A stretch of 64,000 nucleotides of DNA from Tipula vernalis (taxonomy: Eukaryota; Arthropoda; Insecta; Diptera; Tipulidae): NCBI GenBank assembly GCA_958295665.1, contig OY282560.1:26557653-26621652 (forward strand), read 5' to 3'. Both the position numbers and the translations under genes were made by a program. Below are positions 20,626 to 36,400 of this stretch, piece by piece (position 1 is the first letter of the stretch; each line of letters starts with the position of its first letter). Below the pieces are notes generated by a model, which saw nothing but the letters and a program-made list of their open reading frames with translations, had not been told where the DNA came from and did not search any database.

Positions 20626-23600
20626 TTTAGATTTTTGCCGCCCAAAAACTTGTGGGCTATAGCACAGTTGGTTTTCAATAAAATTGAATTTTCTAAGAAA
20701 TGTTTATAAATAATCGAGCAATCAAAATGAAAATTGTCACAGCAATTACAGGTCCCGAAACCTATTGTTAGAGGTATCAACCATCGTAATCGGACCATTT
20801 TAGATTTTTGCCGCCCAAAAACTTGTGGGCTATAACACAGTTGATTTTCAATAAAATTGAATTTTCTAAGAAATGTTTAGAAATAATCGAGCAATCAAAA
20901 TGAAAATTGTCACAGCAATTACAGGTCCCGAAACCTATTGATAGAGGTATCAGTCATCGTAATGGGAGCATTTTAGATTTTTGCCGCCCAAAAACTTGTG
21001 GGCTATAGCACAGTTGATTTTCAATAAAATTGAATTTTCTAAGGAATGTTTAGAAATAATCAAGCAATCAAAATGAAAATTGTCACAGCAATTACAGGTC
21101 CCGAAACCTATTGGTAGAGGTTTAAACCATCGTAATCGGACCATTTTAGATTTTTGCCGCCCAAAAACTTGTGGGCTATAGCACAGTTGATTTTCAATAA
21201 AATTGAATTTTCTAAGAAATGTATAGAAATAATCGAGCAATCAAAATGAAAATTGTCACAGCAATTACAGGTCCCGAAACCTATTGATAGAGGTATCAAC
21301 CATCGTAATCGGACCATTTTAGATTTTTGCCGCCCAAAAACTTGTGGGCTATAGCACAGTTGATTTTCAATAAAATTGAATTTTCTAAGAAATGTTTAGA
21401 AATAATCGAGCAATCAAAATGAAAATTGTCACAGCAATTACAGGTCCCGAAACCTATTGATAGAGGTATCAACCATCGTAATCGGACCATTTTAGATTTT
21501 TGCCGCCCAAAAACTTGTGGGCTATAGCACAGTTGATTTTCAATAAAATTGAATTTTCTAAGAAATGTTTAGAAATAATCGAGCAATCAAAATGATAATT
21601 GTCACAGTAATTACAGGTCCCGAAACGTATTGATACAGGTATCAGCCATCGTAATCGGAGCATTTTAGATTTTTGCCGCCCAAAAACTTGTGGGCTATAG
21701 CACAGTTAATTTTCAATAAAATTGAATTTTCTAAGAAATGTTTAGAAATAATCGAGCAATCAAAATGAAAATTGTCACAGCAATTACAGGTCCCGAAACC
21801 TATTGTTAGAGGTATCAACCATCGTAATCGGACCATTTTAGATTTTTGCCGCCCAAAAACTTGTGGGCTATAGCACAGTTAATTTTCAATAAAATTGAAT
21901 TTTCTAAAAAATGGTTAGAAATAATCGAGCAATCAAAATGAAAATTGTCACAGCAATTACAGGTTCCGAAACCTATTGATAGAAGTATCAACCATCGTAA
22001 TCGGACCATTTTAGACTTTTGCCGCCCAAGAACTTGTGGGCTATAGCACAGTTAATTTTCAATAAAATTGAATTTTCTAAGAAATGTTTAGAAATAATCG
22101 AGCAATCAAAATGATAATTGTCACAGCAATTACAGGTCCCGAAACGTATTGATAGAGGTATCAGCCATCGTAATCGGACCATTTTAGATTTTTGCCGCCC
22201 AAAAACTTGTGGGCTATAGCACAGTTAATTTTCAATAAAATTGAATTTTCTAAGAAATGTTTAGAAATAATCGAGCAATCAAAATGAAAATTGTCACAGC
22301 AATTACAGGTCCCGAAACCTATTGATAGAGGTATCAACCATCGTAATCGGACCATTTTAGATTTTTGCCGCCCAAAAACTTGTGGGCTATAGCACAGTTG
22401 ATTTTCAATAAAATTGAATTTTCTAAGAAATGTTTAGAAATAATCGAGCAATCAAAATGATAATTGTCACAGCAATTACAGGTCCCGAAACCTATTGTTA
22501 GAGGTATCAACCATCGTAATCGGACCATTTTAGATTTTTGCCGCCCAAAAACTTGTGGGCTATAGCACAGTTAATTTTCAATAAAATTGAATTTTCTAAG
22601 AAATGTTTAGAAATAATCGAGCAATCAAAATGAAAATTGTCACAGCAATTACAGGTCCCGAAACCTATTGATAGAAGTATCAACCATCGTAATCGGACCA
22701 TTTTAGACTTTTGCCGCCCAAAAACTTGTGGGCTATAGCACAGTTGATTTTCAATAAAATTGAATTTTCTAAGAAATGTTTAGAAATAATCGAGCAATCA
22801 AAATGAAAATTGTCACAGCAATTACAGGTCCCGAAACCTATTGATAGAGGTATCAGCCATCGTAATCGGAGCATTTTAGGTTTTTGCCGCCCAAAAACTT
22901 GTGGGCTATAGCACAGTTGATTTTCAATACAATTGAATTTTCTAAAAAATGTTTAGAAATAATCGAGCAATCAAAATGAAAATTGTCACAGCAATTACAG
23001 GTCCCGAAACTTATTGATAGATGTATCAACCATCGTAATCGGACCATTTTAGATTTTTGCCGCCCAAAAACTTGTGGGCTATAGCACAGTTGATTTTCAA
23101 TAAAATTGAATTTTCTAAGAAATGTATAGAAATAATCGAGCAATCAAAATGAAAATTGTCACAGCAATTACAGGTCCCGAAACCTATTGATAGAGGTATC
23201 AACCATCGTAATCGGACCATTTTAGATTTTTGCCGCCCAAAAACTTGTGGGCTATAGCACAGTTAATTTTCAATAAAATTGAATTTTCTAAGAAATGTTT
23301 AGAAATAATCGAGCAATCAAAATGATAATTGTCACAGCAATTACAGGTTCCGAAACCTATTGATAGAAGTATCAACCATCGTAATCGGACCATTTTAGAT
23401 TTTTGCCGCCCAAAAACTTGTGGGCTATAGCATAGTTAATTTTCAATAAAATTGAATTTTCTAAGAAATGTTTAGAAATAATCGAGCAATCAAAATGATA
23501 ATTGTCACAGTAATTACAGGTCCCGAAACCTATTGATAGAGGTATCAACCATCGTAATCGGATGATTTTAGATTTTTGCCGCCCAAAAACTTGTGGGCTA

Positions 23601-26600
23601 TAGCACAGTTAATTTTCAATAAAATTGAATTTTCTAAGAAATGTTTAGAAATAATCGAGCAATCAAAATGGAAATTGTCACAGCAATTACAGGTCCCGAA
23701 ACCTATTGATAGAGGTATCAACCATCGTAATCGGACCATTTTAGATTTTTGCCGCCCAAAAACTTGTGGGCTATAACAGTTAATTTTCAATAAAATTGAA
23801 TTTTCTAAAAAATGTATAGAAATAATCGAGCAATCAAAATGAAAATTGTCACAGCAATTACAGGTCCCGAAACCTATTGATAGAAGTATCAACCATCGTA
23901 ATCGGACCATTTTAGACTTTTGCCGCCCAAAAACTTGTGGGCTATAGCACAGTTAATTTTCAATAAAATTGAATTTTCTAAAAAATGTTTAGAAATAATC
24001 GAGCAATCAAAATGAAAATTGTCACAGCAATTACAGGTTCCGAAACCTATTGATAGAAGTATCAACCATCGTAATCGGACCATTTTAGACTTTTGCCGCC
24101 CAAAAACTTGTGGGCTATAGCACAGTTAATTTTCAATAAAATTGAATTTTCTAAGAAATGTTTAGAAATAATCGAGCAATCAAAATGAAAATTGTCACAG
24201 CAATTACAGGTCCCGAAACGTATTGATAGAGGTATCAGCCATCGTAATCGGACCATTTTAGATTTTTGCCGCCCAAAAACTTGTGGGCTATAGCACAGTT
24301 AATTTTCAATAAAATTGAATTTTCTAAGAAATGTTTAGAAATAATCGAGCAATCAAAATGATAATTGTCACAGCAATTACAGGTCCCGAAACGTATTGAT
24401 AGAGGTATCAGCCATCGTAATCGGACCATTTTAGATTTTTGCCGCCCAAAAACTTGTGGGCTATAGCACAGTTGATTTTCAATAAAATTGAATTTTCTAA
24501 GAAATGTTTAGAAATAATCGAGCAATCAAAATGAAAATTGTCACAGCAATTACAGGTCCCGAAACCTATTGATAGAGGTATCAGCCATCGTAATCGGAGC
24601 ATTTTAGATTTTTGCCGCCCAAAAACTTGTGGGCTATAGCACAGTTGATTTTCAATACAATTGAATTTTCTAAAAAATGTTTAGAAATAATCGAGCAATC
24701 AAAATGAAAATTGTCACAGCAATTACAGGTCCCGAAACTTATTGATAGATGTATCAACCATCGTAATCGGACCATTTTAGATTTTTGCCGCCCAAAAACT
24801 TGTGGGCTATAGCACAGTTGATTTTCAATAAAATTGAATTTTCTAAGAAATGTATAGAAATAATCGAGCAATCAAAATGAAAATTGTCACAGCAATTACA
24901 GGTCCCGAAACGTATTGATAGAGGTATCAGCCATCGTAATCGGAGCATTTTAGATTTCTGCCGCCCAAAAACTTGTGGGCTATAGCATAGTTAATTTTCA
25001 ATAAAATTGAATTTTCTAAGAAATGTTTAGAAATAATCGAGCAATCAAAATGAAAATTGTCACAGCAATTACAGGTCCCGAAACCTATTGATAGAGGTAT
25101 CCACCATCGTAATCGGACCATTTTAGATTTTTGCCGCCCAAAAACTTGTGGGCTATAGCACAGTTGGTTTTCAATAAAATTGAATTTTCTAAGAAATGTT
25201 TATAAATAATCGAGCAATCAAAATGAAAATTGTCACAGCAATTACAGGTCCCGAAACCTATTGTTAGAGGTATCAACCATCGTAATCGGACCATTTTAGA
25301 TTTTTGCCGCCCAAAAACTTGTGGGCTATAGCACAGTTGATTTTCAATAAAATTGAATTTTCTAAGAAATGTTTAGAAATAATCGAGCAATCAAAATGAA
25401 AATTGTCACAGCAATTACAGGTCCCGAAACCTATTGATAGAGGTATCAGTCATCGTAATGGGAGCATTTTAGATTTTTGCCGCCCAAAAACTTGTGGGCT
25501 ATAGCACAGTTGATTTTCAATAAAATTGAATTTTCTAAGAAATGTTTAGAAATAATCAAGCAATCAAAATGAAAATTGTCACAGCAATTACAGGTCCCGA
25601 AACCTATTGGTAGAGGTTTAAACCATCGTAATCGGACCATTTTAGATTTTTGCCGCCCAAAAACTTGTGGGCTATAGCACAGTTGATTTTCAATAAAATT
25701 GAATTTTCTAAGAAATGTATAGAAATAATCGAGCAATCAAAATGAAAATTGTCACAGCAATTACAGGTCCCGAAACCTATTGATAGAGGTATCAGCCTTC
25801 GTAATCGGAGCATTTTAGATTTTTGCCGCCCAAAAACTTGTGGGCTATAGCACAGTTAATTTTCAATAAAATTGAATTTTCTAAGAAATGTATAGAAATA
25901 ATCGAGCAATCAAAATGAAAATTGTCACAGCAATTACAGGTCCCGAAACCTATTGATAGAGGTATCAACCATCGTAATCGGACCATTTTAGATTTTTGCC
26001 GCCCAAAAACTTGTGGGCTATATATAGCACAGTTGATTTTCAATAAAATTGAATTTTCTAAAAAATGTTTAGAAATAATCGAGCAATCAAAATGAAAATT
26101 GTCACAGCAATTACAGGTCCCGAAACCTATTGTTAGAGGTATCAACCATCGTAATCGAACCATTTTAGATTTTTGCCGCCCAAAAATTTGTGGGCTATAG
26201 CACAGTTGATTTTCAATAAAATTGAATTTTCTAAGAAATGTTTAGAAATAATCGAGCAATCAAAATGAAAATTGTCACAGCAATTACAGGTCCCGAAACC
26301 TATTGATAGAGGTATCAACCATCGTAATCGGACCATTTTAGATTTTTGCCGCCCAAAAACTTGTGGGCTATAGCACAGTTGATTTTCAATAAAATTGAAT
26401 TTTCTAAGAAATGTTTAGAAATAATCGAGCAATCAAAATGAAAATTGTCACAGCAATTACAGGTCCCGAAACCTATTGATAGAGGTATCAACCATCGTAA
26501 TCGGACCATTTTAGATTTTTGCCGCCCAAAAACTTGTGGGCTATAGCACAGTTGATTTTCAATAAAATTGAATTTTCTAAGAAATGTTTAGAAATAATCG

Positions 26601-27690
26601 AGCAATCAAAATGATAATTGTCACAGTAATTACAGGTCCCGAAACGTATTGATACAGGTATCAGCCATCGTAATCGGAGCATTTTAGATTTTTGCCGCCC
26701 AAAAACTTGTGGGCTATAGCACAGTTAATTTTCAATAAAATTGAATTTTCTAAGAAATGTTTAGAAATAATCGAGCAATCAAAATGAAAATTGTCACAGC
26801 AATTACAGGTCCCGAAACCTATTGTTAGAGGTATCAACCATCGTAATCGGACCATTTTAGATTTTTGCCGCCCAAAAACTTGTGGGCTATAGCACAGTTA
26901 ATTTTCAATAAAATTGAATTTTCTAAAAAATGTTTAGAAATAATCGAGCAATCAAAATGAAAATTGTCACAGCAATTACAGGTTCCGAAACCTATTGATA
27001 GAAGTATCAACCATCGTAATCGGACCATTTTAGACTTTTGCCGCCCAAGAACTTGTGGGCTATAGCACAGTTAATTTTCAATAAAATTGAATTTTCTAAG
27101 AAATGTTTAGAAATAATCGAGCAATCAAAATGATAATTGTCACAGCAATTACAGGTCCCGAAACGTATTGATAGAGGTATCAGCCATCGTAATCGGACCA
27201 TTTTAGATTTTTGCCGCCCAAAAACTTGTGGGCTATAGCACAGTTAATTTTCAATAAAATTGAATTTTCTAAGAAATGTTTAGAAATAATCGAGCAATCA
27301 AAATGAAAATTGTCACAGCAATTACAGGTCCCGAAACCTATTGATAGAGGTATCAACCATCGTAATCGGACCATTTTAGATTTTTGCCGCCCAAAAACTT
27401 GTGGGCTATAGCACAGTTGATTTTCAATAAAATTGAATTTTCTAAGAAATGTTTAGAAATAATCGAGCAATCAAAATGATAATTGTCACAGCAATTACAG
27501 GTCCCGAAACCTATTGTTAGAGGTATCAACCATCGTAATCGGACCATTTTAGATTTTTGCCGCCCAAAAACTTGTGGGCTATAGCACAGTTAATTTTCAA
27601 TAAAATTGAATTTTCTAAAAAATGTTTAGAAATAATCGAGCAATCAAAATGAAAATTGTCACAGCAATTACAGGTTCCGAAACCTATTGA
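18703..27690 (+). repeat. higher-order repeat C: about 4.5-kb (26-monomer) tandem duplication
   Basis: Monomers from 18703 recur at +4496, including the 2-bp-deleted CTATAACAG (19275 and 23771), CGGATGATTTTAG (about 19066 and 23562) and GGTAGAGGTTTAAACC (about 21114 and 25610). From 21469 the offset changes to +5019, because three extra monomers, one carrying a TATATATA expansion, sit in the second copy at about 25960-26480. Confidence 0.88.
26019..26026 (+). repeat. TATATATA expansion in a satellite monomer (seven in the array)
   Basis: The TATA between GTGGGC and GCACAG is expanded to TATATATA (+4 bp) here and at 30521, 32249, 32599, 33641, 36240 and 37282. It gives 177-bp monomers confined to 26-37 kb. 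Confidence 0.93.
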
Positions 27691-30600
27691 TAGAAGTATC
27701 AACCATCGTAATCGGACCATTTTAGACTTTTGCCGCCCAAAAACTTGTGGGCTATAGCACAGTTAATTTTCAATAAAATTGAATTTTCTAAGAAATGTTT
27801 AGAAATAATCGAGCAATCAAAATGATAATTGTCACAGCAATTACAGGTCCCGAAACGTATTGATAGAGGTATCAGCCATCGTAATCGGACCATTTTAGAT
27901 TTTTGCCGCCCAAAAACTTGTGGGCTATAGCACAGTTAATTTTCAATAAAATTGAATTTTCTAAGAAATGTTTAGAAATAATCGAGCAATCAAAATGAAA
28001 ATTGTCACAGCAATTACAGGTCCCGAAACCTATTGATAGAGGTATCAACCATCGTAATCGGACCATTTTAGATTTTTGCCGCCCAAAAACTTGTGGGCTA
28101 TAGCACAGTTGATTTTCAATAAAATTGAATTTTCTAAGAAATGTTTAGAAATAATCGAGCAATCAAAATGATAATTGTCACAGCAATTACAGGTCCCGAA
28201 ACCTATTGGTAGAGGTATCAACCATCGTAATCGGACCATTTTAGATTTTTGCCGCCCAAAAACTTGTGGGCTATAGCACAGTTGATTTTCAATAAAATTG
28301 AATTTTCTAAGAAATGTTTAGAAATAATCGAGCAATCAAAATGAAAATTGTCACAGCAATTACAGGTCCCGAAACCTATTGTTAGAGGTATCAACCATCG
28401 TAATCGGAGCATTTTAGATTTTTGCCGCCCAAAAATTTGTGGGCTATAGCACAGTTGATTTTCAATAAAATTGAATTTTCTAAGAAATGTTTAGAAATAA
28501 TCGAGCAATCAAAATGAAAATTGTCACAGCAATTACAGGTCCCGAAACCTATTGATAGAGGTATCAACCATCGTAATCGGACCATTTTAGATTTTTGCCG
28601 CCCAAAAACTTGTGGGCTATAGCACAGTTGATTTTCAATAAAATTGAATTTTCTAAGAAATGTTTAGAAATAATCGAGCAATCAAAATGATAATTGTCAC
28701 AGCAATTACAGGTCCCGAAACCTATTGGTAGAGGTATCAACCATCGTAATCGGTCCATTTTAGATTTTTGCCGCCCAAAAACTTGTGGGCTATAGCACAG
28801 TTAATTTTCAATAAAATTGAATTTTCTAAGAAATGTTTAGAAATAATCGAGCAATCAAAATGATAATTGTCACAGCAATTACAGGTCCCGAAACCTATTG
28901 ATAGAGGTATCAGCCATCGTAATCGGACCATTTTTGATTTTTGCCGCCCAAAAACTTGTGGGCTATAGCACAGTTAATTTTCAATAAAATTGAATTTTCT
29001 AAGAAATGTTTAGAAATAATCGAGCAATCAAAATGATAATTGTCACAGTAATTACAGGTCCCGAAACGTATTGATACAGGTATCAGCCATCGTAATCGGA
29101 GCATTTTAGATTTTTGCCGCCCAAAAACTTGTGGGCTATAGCACAGTTAATTTTCAATAAAATTGAATTTTCTAAGAAATGTTTAGAAATAATCGAGCAA
29201 TCAAAATGAAAATTGTCACAGCAATTACAGGTCCCGAAACCTATTGTTAGAGGTATCAACCATCGTAATCGGACCATTTTAGATTTTTGCCGCCCAAAAA
29301 CTTGTGGGCTATAGCACAGTTGATTTTCAATAAAATTGAATTTTCTAAGAAATGTTTAGAAATAATCGAGCAATCAAAATGATAATTGTCACAGCAATTA
29401 CAGGTCCCGAAACCTATTGTTAGAGGTATCAACCATCGTAATCGGACCATTTTAGATTTTTGCCGCCCAAAAACTTGTGGGCTATAGCACAGTTGATTTT
29501 CAATAAAATTGAATTTTCTAAGAAATGTTTAGAAATAATCGAGCAATCAAAATGAAAATTGTCACAGCAATTACAGGTCCCGAAACCTATTGATAGAGGT
29601 ATCAGCCATCGTAATCGGAGCATTTTAGATTTTTGCCGCCCAAAAACTTGTGGGCTATAGCACAGTTGATTTTCAATACAATTGAATTTTCTAAAAAATG
29701 TTTAGAAATAATCGAGCAATGAAAATGAAAATTGTCACAGCAATTACAGGTCCCGAAACCTATTGATAGAGGTATCAACCATCGTAATCGGACCATTTTA
29801 GATTTTTGCCGCCCAAAAATTTGTGGGCTATAGCACAGTTGATTTTCAATAAAATTGAATTTTCTAAGAAATGTTTAGAAATAATCGAGCAATCAAAATG
29901 AAAATTGTCACAGCAATTACAGGTCCCGAAACCTATTGTTAGAGGTATCAACCATCGTAATCGGACCATTTTAGATTTTTGCCGCCCAAAAACTTGTGGG
30001 CTATAGCACAGTTGATTTTCAATAAAATTGAATTTTCTAAGAAATGTTTAGAAAAAATCGAGCAATCAAAATAAAAATTGTCACAGCAATTACAGGTCCC
30101 GAAACCTATTGGTAGAGGTATCAACCATCGTAATCGGACCATTTTAGATTTTTGCCGCCCAAAAACTTGTGGGCTATAGCACAGTTGATTTTCAATAAAA
30201 TTGAATTTTCTAAGAAATGTATAGAAATAATCGAGCAATCAAAATGAAAATTGTCACAGCAATTACAGGTCCCGAAACCTATTGATAGAGGTATCAGCCA
30301 TCGTAATCTGTGCATTTTAGATTTTTGCCGCCCAAAAACTTGTGGGCTATAGCACAGTTAATTTTCAATAAAATTGAATTTTCTAAGAAATGTATAGAAA
30401 TAATCGAGCAATGAAAATGAAAATTGTCACAGCAATTACAGGTCCCGAAACCTATTGATAGAGGTATCAACCATCGTAATCGGACCATTTTAGATTTTTG
30501 CCGCCCAAAAACTTGTGGGCTATATATAGCACAGTTGATTTTCAATAAAATTGAATTTTCTAAGAAATGTTTAGAAATAATCGAGCAATCAAAATGAAAA

Positions 30601-33413
30601 TTGTCACAGCAATTACAGGTCCCGAAACCTATTGGTAGAGGTATCAACCATCGTAATCGGACCATTTTAGATTTTTGCCGCCCAAAAACTTGTGGGCTAT
30701 AGCACAGTTGATTTTCAATAAAATTGAATTTTCTAAAAAATGTTTAGAAATAATCGAGCAATCAAAATGAAAATTGTCACAGCAATTACAGGTCCCGAAA
30801 CCTATTGATAGAGGTATCAACCATCGTAATCGGACCATTTTAGATTTTTGCCGCCCAAAAACTTGTGGGCACAGTTGATTTTCAATAAAATTGAATTTTC
30901 TAAGAAATGTTTAGAAATAATCGAGCAATCAAAATTAAAATTGTCACAGCAATTACAGGTCCCGAAACCTATTGTTAGAGGTATCAACCATCGTAATCGG
31001 ACCATTTTAGATTTTTGCCGCCCAAAAACTTGTGGGCTATAGCACAGTTGATTTTCAATAAAATTGAATTTTCTAAGAAATGTTTAGAAATAATCGAGCA
31101 ATCAAAATGAAAATTGTCACAGCAATTACAGGTCCCGAAACCTATTGATAGAGGTATCAACCATCGTAATCGGACCATTTTAGATTTTTGCCGCCCAAAA
31201 ACTTGTGGGCTATAGCACAGTTGATTTTCAATACAATTGAATTTTCTAAAAAATGTTTAGAAATAATCGAGCAATCAAAATGAAAATTGTCACAGCAATT
31301 ACAGGTCCCGAAACCTATTGATAGAGGTATCAACCATCGTAATCGGACCATTTTAGATTTTTGCCGCCCAAAAACTTGTGGGCTATAGCACAGTTGATTT
31401 TCAATAAAATTGAATTTTCTAAGAAATGTTTAGAAATAATCGAGCAATCAAAATGAAAATTGTCACAGCAATTACAGGTCCCGAAACCTATTGATAGAGG
31501 TATCAGCCATCGTAATCGGACCATTTTAGATTTTTGCCGCCCAAAAACTTGTGGGCTATAGCACAGTTGATTTTCAATACAATTGAATTTTCTAAAAAAT
31601 GTTTAGAAATAATCGAGCAATCAAAATGAAAATTGTCACAGCAATTACAGGTCCCGAAACCTATTGATAGAGGTATCAACCATCGTAATCGGACCATTTT
31701 AGATTTTTGCCGCCCAAAAACTTGTGGGCTATAGCACAGTTGATTTTCAATAAAATTGAATTTTCTAAGAAATGTTTAGAAATAATCGAGCAATCAAAAT
31801 GAAAATTGTCACAGCAATTACAGGTCCTGAAACCTATTGGTAGAGGTATCAACCATCGTAATCGGACCATTTTAGATTTTTGCCGCCCAAAAACTTGTGG
31901 GCTATAGCACAGTTGATTTTCAATAAAATTGAATTTTCTAAGAAATGTATAGAAATAATCGAGCAATCAAAATGAAAATTGTCACAGCAATTACAGGTCC
32001 CGAAACCTATTGATAGAGGTATCAGCCATCGTAATCGGAGCATTTTAGATTTTTGCCGCCCAAAAACTTGTGGGCTATAGCACAGTTAATTTTCAATAAA
32101 ATTGAATTTTCTAAGAAATGTATAGAAATAATCGAGCAATGAAAATGAAAATTGTCACAGCAATTACAGGTCCCGAAACCTATTGATAGAGGTATCAACC
32201 ATCGTAATCGGACCATTTTAGATTTTTGCCGCCCAAAAACTTGTGGGCTATATATAGCACAGTTGATTTTCAATAAAATTGAATTTTCTAAGAAATGTTT
32301 AGAAATAATCGAGCAATCAAAATGAAAATTGTCACAGCAATTACAGGTCCCGAAACCTATTGATAGAGGTATCAGCCATCGTAATCGGAGCATTTTAGAT
32401 TTTTGCCGCCCAAAAACTTGTGGGCTATAGCACAGTTGATTTTCCATACAATTGAATTTTCTAAAAAATGTTTAGAAATAATCGAGCAATCAAAATGAAA
32501 ATTGTCACAGCAATTACAGGTCCCGAAACCTATTGATAGAGGTATCAACCATCGTAATCGGACCATTTTAGATTTTTGCCGCCCAAAAACTTGTGGGCTA
32601 TATATAGCACAGTTGATTTTCAATAAAATTGAATTTTCTAAGAAATGTTTAGAAATAATCGAGCAATCAAAATGAAAATTGTCACAGCAATTACAGGTCC
32701 CGAAACCTATTGTTAGAGGTATCAACCATCGTAATCGGACCATTTTAGATTTTTGCCGCCCAAAAACTTGTGGGCTATAGCACAGTTGATTTTCAATAAA
32801 ATTGAATTTTCTAAGAAATGTTTAGAAATAATCGAGCAATCAAAATGAAAATTGTCACAGCAATTACAGGTCCCGAAACCTATTGATAGAGGTATCAGCC
32901 ATCGTAATCGGACCATTTTAGATTTTTGCCGCCCAAAAACTTGTGGGCTATAGCACAGTTGATTTTCAATACAATTGAATTTTCTAAAAAATGTTTAGAA
33001 ATAATCGAGCAATCAAAATGAAAATTGTCACAGCAATTACAGGTCCCGAAACCTATTGATAGAGGTATCAACCATCGTAATCGGACCATTTTAGATTTTT
33101 GCCGCCCAAAAACTTGTGGGCTATAGCACAGTTGATTTTCAATAAAATTGAATTTTCTAAGAAATGTTTAGAAATAATCGAGCAATCAAAATGAAAATTG
33201 TCACAGCAATTACAGGTCCCGAAACCTATTGGTAGAGGTATCAACCATCGTAATCGGACCATTTTAGATTTTTGCCGCCCAAAAACTTGTGGGCTATAGC
33301 ACAGTTGATTTTCAATAAAATTGAATTTTCTAAGAAATGTATAGAAATAATCGAGCAATCAAAATGAAAATTGTCACAGCAATTACAGGTCCCGAAACCT
33401 ATTGATAGAGGTA

Positions 33414-36400
33414 TCAGCCATCGTAATCGGAGCATTTTAGATTTTTGCCGCCCAAAAACTTGTGGGCTATAGCACAGTTAATTTTCAATAAAATTGAATT
33501 TTCTAAGAAATGTATAGAAATAATCGAGCAATGAAAATGAAAATTGTCACAGCAATTACAGGTCCCGAAACCTATTGATAGAGGTATCAACCATCGTAAT
33601 CGGACCATTTTAGATTTTTGCCGCCCAAAAACTTGTGGGCTATATATAGCACAGTTGATTTTCAATAAAATTGAATTTTCTAAGAAATGTTTAGAAATAA
33701 TCGAGCAATCAAAATGAAAATTGTCACAGCAATTACAGGTCCCGAAACCTATTGGTAGAGGTATCAACCATCGTAATCGGACCATTTTAGATTTTTGCCG
33801 CCCAAAAACTTGTGGGCTATAGCACAGTTGATTTTCAATAAAATTGAATTTTCTAAGAAATGTTTAGAAATAATCGAGCAATCAAAATGAAAATTGTCAC
33901 AGCAATTACAGGTCCCGAAACCTATTGATAGAGGTATCAACCATCGTAATCGGTCCATTTTAGATTTTTGCCGCCCAAAAACTTGTGGGCTATAGCACAG
34001 TTAATTTTCAATAAAATTGAATTTTCTAAGGAATGTTTAGAAATAATCGAGCAATCAAAATGATAATTGTCACAGCAATTACAGGTCCCGAAACCTATTG
34101 ATAGAGGTATCAGCCATCGTAATCGGACCATTTTTGATTTTTGCCGCCCAAAAACTTGTGGGCTATAGCACAGTTAATTTTCAATAAAATTGAATTTTCT
34201 AAGAAATGTTTAGAAATAATCGAGCAATCAAAATGATAATTGTCACAGTAATTACAGGTCCCGAAACGTATTGATAGAGGTATCAGCCATCGTAATCGGA
34301 CCATTTTAGATTTTTGCCGCCCAAAAACTTGTGGGCTATAGCACAGTTAATTTTCAATAAAATTGAATTTTCTAAGAAATGTTTAGAAATAATCGAGCAA
34401 TCAAAATGAAAATTGTCACAGCAATTACAGGTCCCGAAACCTATTGATAGAGGTATCAGCCATCGTAATCGGACCATTTTAGATTTTTGCCGCCCAAAAA
34501 CTTGTGGGCTATAGCACAGTTGATTTTCAATAAAATTCAATTTTCTAAGAAATGTTTAGAAATAATCGAGCAATCAAAATGAAAATTGTCACAGCAATTA
34601 CAGGTCCCGAAACCTATTGATAGAGGTATCAGCCATCGTAATCGGAGCATTTTAGATTTTTGCCGCCCAAAAACTTGTGGGCTATAGCACAGTTGATTTT
34701 AAATACAATTGAATTTTTTAAAAAATGTTAAGAAATAATCGAGCAATCAAAATTAAAATTGTCACAGCAATTACAGGTCCCGAAACCTATTGATAGAGGT
34801 ATCAACCATCGTAATCGGACCATTTTAAATTTTTGCCGCCCAAAAACTTGTGGGCTATAGCACAGTTGATTTTCAATAAAATTGAATTTTCTAAGAAATG
34901 TTTAGAAATAATCGAGCAATCAAAATGAAAATTGTCACAGCAATTACAGGTCCCGAAACCTATTGATAGAGGTATCAGCCATCGTAATCGGACCATTTTA
35001 GATTTTTGCCGCCCAAAAACTTGTGGGCTATAGCACAGTTGATTTTCAATAAAATTGAATTTTCTAAGAAATGTTTAGAAATAATCGAGCAATCAAAATG
35101 AAAATTGTCACAGCAATTACAGGTCCCGAAACCTATTGATAGAGGTATCAGCCATCGTAATCGGAGCATTTTAGATTTTTGCCGCCCAAAAACTTGTGGG
35201 TTATAGCACAGTTGATTTTCAATACAATTGAATTTTCTAAAAAATGTTTAGAAATAATCGAGCAATCAAAATGAAAATTGTCACAGCAATTACAGGTCCC
35301 GAAACCTATTGATAGAGGTATCAACCATCGTAATCGGACCATTTTAGATTTTTGCCGCCCAAAAACTTGTGGGCTATAGCACAGTTGATTTTCAATAAAA
35401 TTGAATTTTCTAAGAAATGTTTAGAAATAATCGAGCAATCAAAATGAAAATTGTCACAGCAATTACAGGTCCCGAAACCTATTGTTAGAGGTATCAACCA
35501 TCGTAATCGGACCATTTTAGATTTTTGCCGCCCAAAAACTTGTGGGCTATAGCACAGTTGATTTTCAATAAAATTGAATTTTCTAAGAAATGTTTAGAAA
35601 TAATCGAGCAATCAAAATGATAATTGTCACAGCAATTACAGGTCCCGAAACCTATTGATAGAGGTATCCACCATCGTAATCGGACCATTTTAGATTTTTG
35701 CCGCCCAAAAACTTGTGGGCTATAGCACAGTTGATTTTCAATAAAATTGAATTTTCTAAGAAATATTTAGAAATAATCGAGCAATCAAAATGAAAATTGT
35801 CACAGCAATTACAGGTCCCGAAACCTATTGGTAGAGGTATCAACCATCGTAATCGGACCATTTTAGATTTTTGCCGCCCAAAAACTTGTGGGCTATAGCA
35901 CAGTTGATTTTCAATAAAATTGAATTTTCTAAGAAATGTATAGAAATAATCGAGCAATCAAAATGAAAATTGTCACAGCAATTACAGGTCCCGAAACCTA
36001 TTGATAGAGGTATCAGCCATCGTAATCGGAGCATTTTAGATTTTTGCCGCCCAAAAACTTGTGGGCTATAGCACAGTTAATTTTCAATAAAATTGAATTT
36101 TCTAAGAAATGTATAGAAATAATCGAGCAATGAAAATGAAAATTGTCACAGCAATTACAGGTCCCGAAACCTATTGATAGAGGTATCAACCATCGTAATC
36201 GGACCATTTTAGATTTTTGCCGCCCAAAAACTTGTGGGCTATATATAGCACAGTTGATTTTCAATAAAATTGAATTTTCTAAGAAATGTTTAGAAATAAT
36301 CGAGCAATCAAAATGAAAATTGTCACAGCAATTACAGGTCCCGAAACCTATTGATAGAGGTATCAGCCATCGTAATCGGAGCATTTTAGATTTTTGCCGC

